Shown: positions 8,314-15,445 of the stretch, one piece after another
Position numbering within the stretch: position 1 is the first letter of the stretch
Layout: the number at the start of each line of letters is the position of its first letter
Made by a program: the position numbers and the translations under genes
The notes under the pieces: model-generated
Told to the model about the DNA's origin: nothing
What the model saw: only the letters and a program-made list of their open reading frames with translations
Databases searched by the model: none
Origin: an uncultured Chitinophagaceae bacterium
GTDB taxonomy: Bacteria; Bacteroidota; Bacteroidia; Chitinophagales; Chitinophagaceae
Reading direction: 5' to 3'
DNA: 22,483 nucleotides
NCBI GenBank assembly: GCA_937900675.1
Contig: CALCEA010000059.1
Coordinates: 1-22,483, forward strand

Positions 8314-9536
8314 TACAGTTCTAATAAACTTGCTACTGGATCTTTTCCGATTAACAATAATTCAGGACGCTCTAATAATTCTTTTACTCTTACTAAGAAT
8401 CCAACACTCTCTCTACCATCAATAATACGGTGATCGTAACTTAATGCTAAGTACATCATTGGTAAAATTTTCACTTCACCATTCACCGCCATTGGACGCT
8501 CTTGAATTTTATGCATACCTAAAATAGCAGACTGCGGGATATTGATAATTGGCGTACTCATTAAACTTCCAAATACACCACCATTGGTAATAGTGAATGT
8601 ACCACCTGTTAATTCTTCTGCTGTTAATTTACTATCTCTTGCTTTACCTGCTAATTCAATTACTTTCTTTTCGATATCCGCCATGCTTAAGCTCTCCACA
8701 TTTCTGATTACTGGTACAGTTAAACCTCTTGGAGTACTTACAGCTATACTGATATCTGCATAATCATGATACAATAATTGATCTCCATCAATGAAGGCAT
8801 TTACAGAAGGCCATTCAGTTAAAGCAATCGCACATGCTTTTGCAAAGAAACTCATAAAGCCAAGGTTCACACCATGCGCTTCTTTGAATTTATCTTTAAA
8901 CTGCTTTCTTGTATTCATAATCGCAGTCATGTCTACTTCGTTGAAAGTAGTTAACATGGCTGTTGTATTCTTCGCTTCTACTAATCTTCTACTAATAGTC
9001 TTTCTTAAATTGCTCATCTTCTCTGGACGAACATTACGAGAGAATAAGTCTTGACCAGGGAAAGCAGATTTACCAGGATTGTTCAATGCATCTAATACAT
9101 CAACTTTAGTAATCTTGCCTGCATAACCAGATGGTTTAATTTGTGCAGTATCAACTTTCTTATCTGCAATTATAGCTGCTGCTACTGGAGTTGTTTTAAC
9201 ATTGTTAGGAACAGCTGTTACCGGAGCAGTGCTAGCTGCTGGAGTTGATGCTGCAGCAGGAGCTGGAGCCGCGGCTGGCTTTTCAGCTGCTGCAGGCTTT
9301 GGAGCCGTCTCGTCAATATCTGCTAATATATCTCCAATTAATATACTATCACCTTCTTTAGCTTTATGCACTAACACACCTGCTTGTTCTGCATTCACTT
9401 CAAAAGTGGCTTTCTCACTTTCTAATTCTGCAATCACTTCATCACGATCCACCCACTCTCCTTCTTTCTTTGTCCATTTTAACAAAGTTACTTCTGTGAT
9501 TGACTCTCCTACTGTTGGTACTTTAATAGAAATCAT
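8313..9536 (-). CDS. sucB: Dihydrolipoamide succinyltransferase, E2 of 2-oxoglutarate dehydrogenase
   Basis: E2 core of the TCA-cycle complex: it takes the succinyl group from E1 on a swinging lipoyl arm and passes it to CoA. The 407 residues run as follows: one lipoyl domain (1-75) with K42 in ESEKATFEV as the lipoylation site; an Ala/Pro-rich flexible linker (about 78-110); a small peripheral-subunit binding domain (about 117-155, PVAAAIIADKKVD...GKITKVDVLDAL); and the acyltransferase domain from about 170. Catalytic H369 and D373 stand in SYDHRIIDGRESVGF. The VGES-ITEV start of the lipoyl domain is typical of succinyl- rather than acetyl-transferases, and E1 (sucA) lies 10 bases upstream in the same operon. 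No dihydrolipoamide dehydrogenase (E3) is adjacent, so it must be shared from elsewhere. Confidence 0.96.
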   Translation of the reverse strand: MISIKVPTVGESITEVTLLKWTKKEGEWVDRDEVIAELESEKATFEVNAEQAGVLVHKAKEGDSILIGDILADIDETAPKPAAAEKPAAAPAPAAASTPAASTAPVTAVPNNVKTTPVAAAIIADKKVDTAQIKPSGYAGKITKVDVLDALNNPGKSAFPGQDLFSRNVRPEKMSNLRKTISRRLVEAKNTTAMLTTFNEVDMTAIMNTRKQFKDKFKEAHGVNLGFMSFFAKACAIALTEWPSVNAFIDGDQLLYHDYADISIAVSTPRGLTVPVIRNVESLSMADIEKKVIELAGKARDSKLTAEELTGGTFTITNGGVFGSLMSTPIINIPQSAILGMHKIQERPMAVNGEVKILPMMYLALSYDHRIIDGRESVGFLVRVKELLERPELLLIGKDPVASLLEL

Positions 9537-9546
9537 GATTATTTAT

Positions 9547-12300
9547 TTAAATAGCAAAAGCTGTTGTAATTATTTCGTTTTGTTCTTTAGCGTGTACTTT
9601 AGAATAGCCAGTTGCTGTAGAAGCACTTGCTTGTCTACTGATCACACCGTATTTAATAGATTTTAAATTCATTTGTAAGAATCCTGCTGCACCCATATTC
9701 AATGGTTCTTCTTGTACCCAGAACCAAACTGCTTTACCATACTTCTGATGGATCGCATTGATTTGTTGAACAGGCAATGGATGTATTTGCTCTAATCTTA
9801 CAATCGCAATATCTTGTCTGTTTTCTGCTTTTTGTTTCTCCATTAATTCATAAGAGATTTTTCCAGAGCAGAACAATACTTTCTTCACTTGTGCTGGATC
9901 TTTTACAAATGCATCATCAATTACTTCTTTAAATCCACCTTGGCTTAATTCATTGATATCACTGAATGTCCATGGGCTTCTTAAATTCGCTTTTGGAGAG
10001 AAATTAATCATTGGCTTTCTGAAACTCCAAGTTAATTGTCTTCTCAATGCATGGAATAAGTTAGCAGCAGTAGTAATGTTGGTAACAATCATATTGTTCT
10101 CCGCACACAATTGTAAATATCTTTCTAATCTTGCACTACTGTGTTCTGGACCTTGACCTTCATATCCGTGAGGTAATAACATTACCACACCATTTTGTCT
10201 TTGCCATTTTTGCTCACCTGCTGCAATAAATTGGTCAATGATGGTTTGAGCACCATTAGAGAAATCTCCAAACTGTGCTTCCCAAATAACCAATGCATCT
10301 GCGTTAGCTAATGCATAACCATATTCATATCCTAAAACACCGTACTCACTTAATAATGAATTGTAAATTCTAAAAGGTTGTTGTCCAGGCTTCACCTGAT
10401 CCAATCTATTGTATTGTTGGTTGGTATTTTCATCCACCAATACTGCATGTCTATGACTGAATGTACCACGCTTCACATCCTGACCACTCATTCTAACAGC
10501 CTTACCTTCTGCTAATAAAGAAGCATAAGCCATTAACTCACCTGTAGCCCAATCAATTTTATTTTCAGTCTCAAATAATTTGATTTTCTCTTGAATTAAT
10601 TTCTCCACTTTTTTCAATGGCGTAAAATTCGCAGGCCATTTCATCAAAGCTTCGAAAATGTTTTTAGCATCTTCTGCTTTAATTGCAGTATCTGGTGATT
10701 TTACAAAATCTTCAGCAGTTGCTTTACGCATATTCTCCCAAGCTTGTTCTGGAGCTTGAGGTTTGTATGGTAATGGATTTTGTTTTACTTCATCTAATCT
10801 TGCTTGCAAATCTGACCAGAACTTTTTCTCCATTTCTTTTGCCAAATCTTGCGCACTAGATTCACCATGAGCTAATAAAAATTCTGCATAAGTTTCTCTT
10901 GGATTCTTATGCTTCTCAATTAAGCTATATAATTGAGGTTGTGTATATTTTGGATCGTCTCCTTCGTTATGGCCATGTTTTCTATAACATACCATATCAA
11001 TGAAGATATCACTTTGAAATGCTTGTCTATATTTTGTTGCAATTTCTGCAGCCTTCACCACCGCTTCTGCATCGTCACCATTTACATGCAATACAGGTGC
11101 TTGTACCATGGCTGCAATTGATGTACAATAGTTCGCACTTCTTGCATCATCAAAATCTGTAGTGAAACCAATTTGGTTATTAATTACAAAGTGCATTGTA
11201 CCACCTGTCTTATAACCATTTAAATTACACATTTGTAAAATCTCATACACAATACCTTGTCCTGCAACAGAAGCATCACCATGAATTAAGATTGGTAATA
11301 CTTTGGTTACATCTGAATTGTATAAGATATCACTCTTTGCTCTTGCAAAACCTAATACCACTGGATCCACCGCTTCTAAGTGAGAAGGGTTAGGCATTAA
11401 CTTTAAATGTACTTTGTTTTTGCTTGGCGTCTCCACTTCAGAGCTATAGCCCATGTGATACTTCACATCACCACTACCCATTGTTTGATCCATCACCGCC
11501 GTTCCTTCAAACTCACTAAATATTTGCTCATAGGTTTTACCCATGATATTCGCTAAAATATTTAATCTACCTCTATGCGCCATACCAATCACCACTTCTT
11601 TCACACCACTCTCACTTGCAGTATTGATGATTGCATCTAATGCTGCAATAGTTGTTTCACCACCTTCTAAAGAAAATCTTTTTTGACCGATGTATTTAGT
11701 GTGTAAGAACTTTTCAAAAATCACCCCTTGATTCAATTTCTCTAAGATGTTTTTCTTTTGATCTAATGAAATAGGTTTAGAAAAATTATTTTCCATTTCA
11801 TTGGTCAAGAAATCAACTCTTTTTTGATCGGAGATATATTTAAACTCTATACCAACATGGCTAGCATAGGTTTTTTGTAAGTGTGCTAAAATGTTTTTTA
11901 AACTAGTTGCACCTAATCCAATAATAGATCCAACATTAAATGTCTTTTCTAAATCTGCATCTGTTAATCCAAAAAATGCTAAATCTAAATTAGCTCCTCT
12001 ATCCTTTCTTGTTCTAATAGGATTCGTAGTAGCAATTAAATGTCCTTTATTTCTATAACCAAGAATTAATCTATATACTTTTATTTCGTTCGCCCAATCT
12101 GCATTAGATGAAGCAATTGGATTTGTACTTGCAGTAGTTGTTGCAACAGTTGCAACAGAACCATTTTGCATAGCAAAATCAAAACCTTCAAAAAACTTTT
12201 TTAAATCTGGATCAACAGAATTGGCGTCATTTAAAAACTGTTGATACATTCCTTCTATAAAAGAGGGATGGGAGTTGGTGATATAGGAGAAATCCTTCAT
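9547..12300 (-). CDS. sucA: 2-oxoglutarate dehydrogenase E1 component
   Basis: Thiamine-diphosphate enzyme that decarboxylates 2-oxoglutarate and hands the succinyl unit to E2. I place the start at the ATG at 12300 (917 residues) rather than at an in-frame ATG at 12339. AGAAAGGA, a good ribosome-binding sequence, lies seven bases before it, and MKDFSYITNSHPSFIEGMYQQFL matches how E1 proteins begin, whereas the 13 extra residues are basic and look non-coding. Motifs (new numbering): the E1o N-terminal YRNKGHLIATTNP (83-95), HRGRLN (242-247), GDVKYHMGYS (278-287), NPSHLEAVDPVVLG (304-317), HGDASVAGQG (340-349), FVINNQIGFTT (371-381) and the GDDAEAV (408-414) cofactor site. It heads the sucA-sucB-methyltransferase operon. 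Upstream, GATATTTG on the minus strand (12337-12344) is one base off the -7 consensus. Confidence 0.95.
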   Translation of the reverse strand: MKDFSYITNSHPSFIEGMYQQFLNDANSVDPDLKKFFEGFDFAMQNGSVATVATTTASTNPIASSNADWANEIKVYRLILGYRNKGHLIATTNPIRTRKDRGANLDLAFFGLTDADLEKTFNVGSIIGLGATSLKNILAHLQKTYASHVGIEFKYISDQKRVDFLTNEMENNFSKPISLDQKKNILEKLNQGVIFEKFLHTKYIGQKRFSLEGGETTIAALDAIINTASESGVKEVVIGMAHRGRLNILANIMGKTYEQIFSEFEGTAVMDQTMGSGDVKYHMGYSSEVETPSKNKVHLKLMPNPSHLEAVDPVVLGFARAKSDILYNSDVTKVLPILIHGDASVAGQGIVYEILQMCNLNGYKTGGTMHFVINNQIGFTTDFDDARSANYCTSIAAMVQAPVLHVNGDDAEAVVKAAEIATKYRQAFQSDIFIDMVCYRKHGHNEGDDPKYTQPQLYSLIEKHKNPRETYAEFLLAHGESSAQDLAKEMEKKFWSDLQARLDEVKQNPLPYKPQAPEQAWENMRKATAEDFVKSPDTAIKAEDAKNIFEALMKWPANFTPLKKVEKLIQEKIKLFETENKIDWATGELMAYASLLAEGKAVRMSGQDVKRGTFSHRHAVLVDENTNQQYNRLDQVKPGQQPFRIYNSLLSEYGVLGYEYGYALANADALVIWEAQFGDFSNGAQTIIDQFIAAGEQKWQRQNGVVMLLPHGYEGQGPEHSSARLERYLQLCAENNMIVTNITTAANLFHALRRQLTWSFRKPMINFSPKANLRSPWTFSDINELSQGGFKEVIDDAFVKDPAQVKKVLFCSGKISYELMEKQKAENRQDIAIVRLEQIHPLPVQQINAIHQKYGKAVWFWVQEEPLNMGAAGFLQMNLKSIKYGVISRQASASTATGYSKVHAKEQNEIITTAFAI

Positions 12301-12470
12301 TTTGTTATCCTTTCTAAATTTGGGAATACGAGTTCGCAAATATCGGTTTAAAAGATTGATTTATAAAGGAATTAGGCCTAAAAAGCAGTCAAAAAATGCC
12401 CTTTTTTTGCCAAAATGGGGCTTATTTTATTTTTTTTCGATTTTATTTTCAAATATTAACCTAGTTACCT

Positions 12471-12478
12471 TACCTTTG
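12471..12478 (+). promoter_or_regulatory. Candidate promoter of rpsT
   Basis: TACCTTTG matches TAnnTTTG exactly, 23 bases before the rpsT start codon. TTTC at 12447-12450, with a 20-base spacer, is one base from the TTTG -33 consensus. The remaining 12340-12446 is very AT-rich spacer between divergent sucA and rpsT, with nothing else I can name. Confidence 0.55.
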
Positions 12479-12501
12479 CCCTCCTGAAAATTAACTAGTA
12501 C

Positions 12502-12774
12502 ATGGCAAATCATTCGGCTACCAAAAAAGATGTAAGACAAGCTACAAAGCGTCGTGATAGAAATCGTTATTACGGTAAAACAACTCGTAATGCTATTCGT
12601 GAGTTAAAAACAATCGAAGAACAAAAAGCATACGACGAGAAATTGCCTAACATCATTTCTCAAATTGATAAATTAGCTAAGCGTGGAATTATCCACAAAA
12701 ACAAAGCAGCTAATTTAAAGAGCAAGTTAGCTAAGCATGTTGCAGTGAAAGCTGTAGCAACTAAGAAAAAGTAA
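12502..12774 (+). CDS. rpsT: 30S ribosomal protein S20
   Basis: bS20 binds 16S rRNA early in small-subunit assembly. The 90 residues are strongly basic and form the family's three-helix bundle. They start with MANHSATKKDVRQATKRRDRN, the S20 pattern of a near N-terminal Ser/Ala stretch followed by dense Lys/Arg. The centre (NIISQIDKLAKRGIIHKNKAANLKSKLAKHV) is the typical final helix pair, and the tail is ATKKK. It is a single-gene unit with its own promoter and a strong terminator 35 bases downstream. A small GC hairpin (GCGC-CCA-GCGC, 12780-12790) lies between stop and terminator. Confidence 0.96.
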   Translation: MANHSATKKDVRQATKRRDRNRYYGKTTRNAIRELKTIEEQKAYDEKLPNIISQIDKLAKRGIIHKNKAANLKSKLAKHVAVKAVATKKK

Positions 12775-12808
12775 TTTTTGCGCCCAGCGCATTAAACTTA
12801 TACACTAC

Positions 12809-12839
12809 AAATCCTACCCTTCGGGTGGGATTTTTTTTT
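12809..12839 (+). terminator. Rho-independent terminator after rpsT
   Basis: An 11-bp stem, 12809-12819 with 12823-12833 (core AATCCTACCC/GGGTGGGATT, one G:T pair), with a three-base TTC loop, is followed by an unbroken T-run to 12839. It ends only 16 bases before the guaA start codon, so guaA must have its own promoter in or just after it. Confidence 0.92.
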
Positions 12840-12843
12840 GCCT

Positions 12844-12851
12844 TATCTTCG
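12844..12851 (+). promoter_or_regulatory. Candidate -7 box of guaA, four bases before its ATG
   Basis: TATCTTCG differs from TAnnTTTG at one base. It lies between the rpsT terminator and the guaA ATG at 12856, with only four bases between box and start codon. Initiation several bases downstream of the box would give a leaderless or almost leaderless message. No -33 TTTG stands at the usual distance, so the assignment rests on position and box only. Confidence 0.4.
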
Positions 12852-12855
12852 CGCT

Positions 12856-14391
12856 ATGACTGAGAAAATATTAATTCTAGACTTTGGAAGCCAGTACACC
12901 CAGTTAATTGCCCGTGCAGTTAGAGAAGCCAATGTGTATTGTGAAATCACCCCTTTCCACCAAAATATCGTGTTTGACCCAAGCTTAAAGGGCGTTATTT
13001 TGAGTGGTTCCCCTGCTAGCGTAAACGAGGATAAAGCACCCAATGTAGATATTCAAGCTATTTTGGACCGCCTTCCTGTGTTGACCGTTTGCTACGGTGC
13101 TCAATTGAGTGCTAAGAATTTTGGGGGTAAAGTGGAGAAGTCTAACAAAAGAGAATATGGTCGTGCTCAGTTAAGAATCCAAAAAGAAGACATTTTATTC
13201 CAAGATATTCCCAATAATAGCCAGGTTTGGATGAGCCATAGCGATTCTATTACCCAGTTACCAGCAAATTTTGAACTCTTAGCCGATACAGATAGCATTC
13301 CGGTAGCAGCTTTTAGAAAAAAAGCAGACGATGGGAACAGCTTACATGGTTTACAGTTTCACCCGGAAGTATACCATTCTACCGAGGGTAAAAAAATGAT
13401 CCGCAATTTCTTAGTGGAAATCTGTGGTTGTAAACAAGATTGGACCCCTGCTTCTTTCGTGAACGAGACCGTGGAGCAATTAAAAGCTCAGATCGGAGAT
13501 GGTCATGTAATTATGGCTTTAAGCGGAGGGGTGGATAGTACGGTTGCCGCTACCCTTATTCACAAAGCTATTGGAGATCGCCTTCATGGTATTTTTGTAG
13601 ACAACGGAGTGTTGAGAAAAGACGAGTTCCAAAAGGTACTAGATACCTATAATGAGATAGGTTTAAATGTAAAGGGAATTGACGCAAAGAACATGTTCTA
13701 TGATGCCCTAGCAGGTAAATCTGACCCTGAAGAGAAGCGTAAAATTATTGGAAAACTATTTATAGATGTATTTCAAATAGAAGCTTCTAAAATGTTGGAA
13801 GCCAAATTTTTAGGTCAAGGTACAATTTATCCAGATGTAATTGAATCGGTTAGTGTTCACGGGCCTTCTCAGACCATTAAGTCTCACCACAATGTGGGTG
13901 GCTTACCTGACACTTTACACCTAACTCTAGTGGAGCCATTAAGAAGCTTATTCAAAGATGAGGTTCGTAAAGTAGGTTTAGAAATGGGCATACCAGCTGA
14001 CATGATCAACCGCCACCCTTTCCCTGGACCAGGTTTGGCTATCAGAATCTTAGGCGATATCACCCCAGAGAAAGTAGATTTATTGCAAAGAGCAGACGCT
14101 ATATATATTAATGGACTAAAAGAGTATGGATTATACGATAAGGTTTGGCAGGCTGGAACCATCCTTTTACCTGTAAAGAGCGTTGGTGTAATGGGCGACG
14201 AAAGAACTTATGAGTTTACGGTAGCCCTAAGAGCGGTTACATCGGTAGATGGTATGACCGCAGATTGGGCTCATTTACCATACGAGTTCCTAGCCCATAT
14301 AAGCAATGCCATCATCAATGAGGTAAGAGGAATTAACCGTGTGGTATATGATATTAGTAGTAAACCGCCAGCTACAATCGAGTGGGAATAG
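12856..14391 (+). CDS. guaA: GMP synthase (glutamine-hydrolysing)
   Basis: Converts XMP to GMP using ATP and ammonia taken from glutamine, the last step of guanine nucleotide synthesis. The start is the ATG at 12856 (511 residues): MTEKILILDFGSQYTQLIARAVRE is the standard N-terminus. A TTG 18 bases earlier in the same frame falls in the terminator tail and is rejected. The class I glutamine amidotransferase domain (1-190) has the triad C79 (in TVCYGAQ), H169 and E171 (QFHPEV). The ATP pyrophosphatase domain follows with SGGVDS at 223-228. The dimerisation/XMP-binding C-terminal domain contains HHNVGGLP, HPFPGPGLAIRILG and the invariant end SSKPPATIEWE. Everything needed for activity is visible. 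It is a monocistronic gene ended by the bidirectional terminator at 14463-14492. Confidence 0.97.
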   Translation: MTEKILILDFGSQYTQLIARAVREANVYCEITPFHQNIVFDPSLKGVILSGSPASVNEDKAPNVDIQAILDRLPVLTVCYGAQLSAKNFGGKVEKSNKREYGRAQLRIQKEDILFQDIPNNSQVWMSHSDSITQLPANFELLADTDSIPVAAFRKKADDGNSLHGLQFHPEVYHSTEGKKMIRNFLVEICGCKQDWTPASFVNETVEQLKAQIGDGHVIMALSGGVDSTVAATLIHKAIGDRLHGIFVDNGVLRKDEFQKVLDTYNEIGLNVKGIDAKNMFYDALAGKSDPEEKRKIIGKLFIDVFQIEASKMLEAKFLGQGTIYPDVIESVSVHGPSQTIKSHHNVGGLPDTLHLTLVEPLRSLFKDEVRKVGLEMGIPADMINRHPFPGPGLAIRILGDITPEKVDLLQRADAIYINGLKEYGLYDKVWQAGTILLPVKSVGVMGDERTYEFTVALRAVTSVDGMTADWAHLPYEFLAHISNAIINEVRGINRVVYDISSKPPATIEWE

Positions 14392-14462
14392 TTTAAAATT
14401 TAATTTTACATTGATTAGTATAAGTGTTTATTATTCAATATTTTAAATATATTTATTTGAAT

Positions 14463-14492
14463 AAAAAAGAGTCTCCTTCGGGAGACTCTTTT
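14463..14492. terminator. Bidirectional terminator between guaA and the XRE/S24 regulator
   Basis: A perfect 12-bp stem (14465-14476 with 14481-14492, AAAAGAGTCTCC/GGAGACTCTTTT) closed by a C(TTCG)G tetraloop, an especially stable loop in RNA. A-rich and T-rich flanks give a T-run on both strands, so it can end guaA on plus and the regulator on minus. Confidence 0.9.
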
Positions 14493-14516
14493 AGTAATAT
14501 TCCTTGACCAAATCTA

Positions 14517-14566
14517 CCAAAGGGGACTCGGTCTTTCCATAATAAGTCTCCCAAAGGGGACTTATT
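14517..14566. repeat. Direct repeat and second hairpin in the convergent gap
   Basis: CCAAAGGGGACT occurs at 14517-14528 and again at 14551-14562. The second copy is part of an 11-bp hairpin, AATAAGTCTCC (14541-14551) with GGGGACTTATT (14556-14566), with one G:T pair and a CAAA loop, just past the regulator's stop codon. No T-run follows on either strand. The role is unknown; it may protect the 3' end or be the remnant of a duplicated terminator. Confidence 0.55.
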
Positions 14567-14569
14567 AAA

Positions 14570-15352
14570 CTAGTTCATAGTTCTTTTCAGCGTACTGATC
14601 TTATCTTGAAGGCTATTGACTACTCCAGCCAACTGATCCACATCCCACATAGGCTGTGCACCTGCTTTTTGGATCACATAAACCGCTTTCCAGATCTCTA
14701 CAATATCTTGACTATTTACTTGATATGGCTCGTATAATGGATTGTCACTCAATAAAGTAAGCTTTTCTTGTTGATCATCATTGGTGATAATTCTCTTATA
14801 AACCACACCGTCTGCATTAGATACCACGATATAGGTATTGGAGTTCTTTACTTCCTTCAAAGAAGCTACTTTCTCCCCTACAATCACGCTACCACTTGGA
14901 GTAGGCAACATACTATCCCCGATAATTTCAAATGCTCTATAATCACCAGGCGCCAACATAGGCAAGGTAAAAGTGTTTAATTCGTCTAAGAACTCAGGAT
15001 CGGCATAACCCGCTAAGTATCCTGCCGCTGCTTTTACAGGCACAAATGGAACGATGGGAACCACTGATGCAGATTTATCCATTTTCATGGCTCTACGGCG
15101 ATCCATATAAGAATTCGACGAACCTTCCTGTCCAAAACCTGTTTTTTGAGATAAATCCTGGAATAGGAACTCTTCCAAGCTTAAATTAAATAAAGCGCAA
15201 ATAGCTTCCTGTACCTCTAGTCTAGGTTCTGCTCTTTCCTCTTCATAAGCACCCACTAAAGAACGCTTAATTTGAAGTTGTTGAGCCATTTCCTCTTGTG
15301 TCCATTCACGCTGCTTTCTAATGAATTTTAAATTCTTTCCTGCGTATGACAT
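14570..15352 (-). CDS. XRE-type HTH / S24 peptidase-like repressor (LexA/CI-like architecture)
   Basis: A 260-residue DNA-binding regulator. Residues 8-63 form a Cro/CI-type helix-turn-helix (LKFIRKQREWTQEEMAQQL, recognition region KRSLVGAYEEERAEP). A linker of about 40 residues leads to an S24/LexA-like C-terminal domain from about 98. All autocleavage hallmarks are present: an Ala-Gly bond at A110-G111 in KAAAGYLAG, the serine S147 in GDSMLP, and the general-base lysine K186 in VVYKRI. Spacings (37 and 39 residues) are close to those of LexA and lambda CI. The tail (about 240-260) could be a short coiled coil. It may be a stress-responsive repressor that cuts itself, or a non-cleaving relative. 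A palindrome sits inside its own promoter (15369-15399), so self-repression is likely. The divergent neighbour is surE. No phage genes surround it. Confidence 0.87.
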   Translation of the reverse strand: MSYAGKNLKFIRKQREWTQEEMAQQLQIKRSLVGAYEEERAEPRLEVQEAICALFNLSLEEFLFQDLSQKTGFGQEGSSNSYMDRRRAMKMDKSASVVPIVPFVPVKAAAGYLAGYADPEFLDELNTFTLPMLAPGDYRAFEIIGDSMLPTPSGSVIVGEKVASLKEVKNSNTYIVVSNADGVVYKRIITNDDQQEKLTLLSDNPLYEPYQVNSQDIVEIWKAVYVIQKAGAQPMWDVDQLAGVVNSLQDKISTLKRTMN

Positions 15353-15368
15353 AACTAATGATTTTAGT

Positions 15369-15399
15369 GCAATTTACTAAATTATTTAGTTTTACCAAA
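15369..15399 (-). promoter_or_regulatory. Promoter of the XRE/S24 regulator with an embedded operator palindrome
   Basis: On the minus strand TTTG (15399-15396) is followed by exactly 19 bases and then TAAATTGC (15376-15369), a plausible -33/-7 pair, though the -7 box matches the consensus TAnnTTTG imperfectly. Within the spacer lies the 15-bp perfect palindrome ACTAAATTATTTAGT (15376-15390). A third half-site, TTTAGT, stands at 15363-15368 in opposite orientation to the nearest arm. This is the classical layout for autorepression. The sequences are seen; the binding is inferred. Confidence 0.6.
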
Positions 15400-15434
15400 T
15401 ATTTTTAGCAATTTTTTTTCTGACTCCCAAAACC

Positions 15435-15442
15435 TAACTTGC
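15435..15442 (+). promoter_or_regulatory. Candidate -7 box of the surE operon
   Basis: TAACTTGC has the same TAnnTTGC form as the regulator's -7 box and ends three bases before the surE ATG. If used, it would give a leaderless transcript, as suggested for guaA. No TTTG stands at the expected -33 distance, where the sequence is a T-run, so confidence is low. Confidence 0.33.
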
Positions 15443-15445
15443 AGT

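Noticed and set aside
9202..9666. Long plus-strand reading frame (154 codons) opposite sucB and the end of sucA
   Set aside because: Its Ala/Gly-rich start is the reverse complement of the sucB Ala/Pro linker, and it spans the sucA-sucB junction. No family motif or promoter supports it.
12301..12339. Upstream ATG adding 13 residues to 2-oxoglutarate dehydrogenase E1
   Set aside because: The added residues are basic and unlike family N-termini. The ATG at 12300 has AGAAAGGA before it, and the possible -7 box at 12337-12344 overlaps the longer start.
12838..12855. TTG start 18 bases upstream of guaA
   Set aside because: It lies in the T-run of the rpsT terminator and would include the promoter box in the coding region. 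The ATG at 12856 gives the standard N-terminus.
14570..15352. Prophage remnant, because of the CI-like repressor
   Set aside because: All flanking genes are core housekeeping genes. There are no integrase, structural genes or attachment-site repeats in the window.
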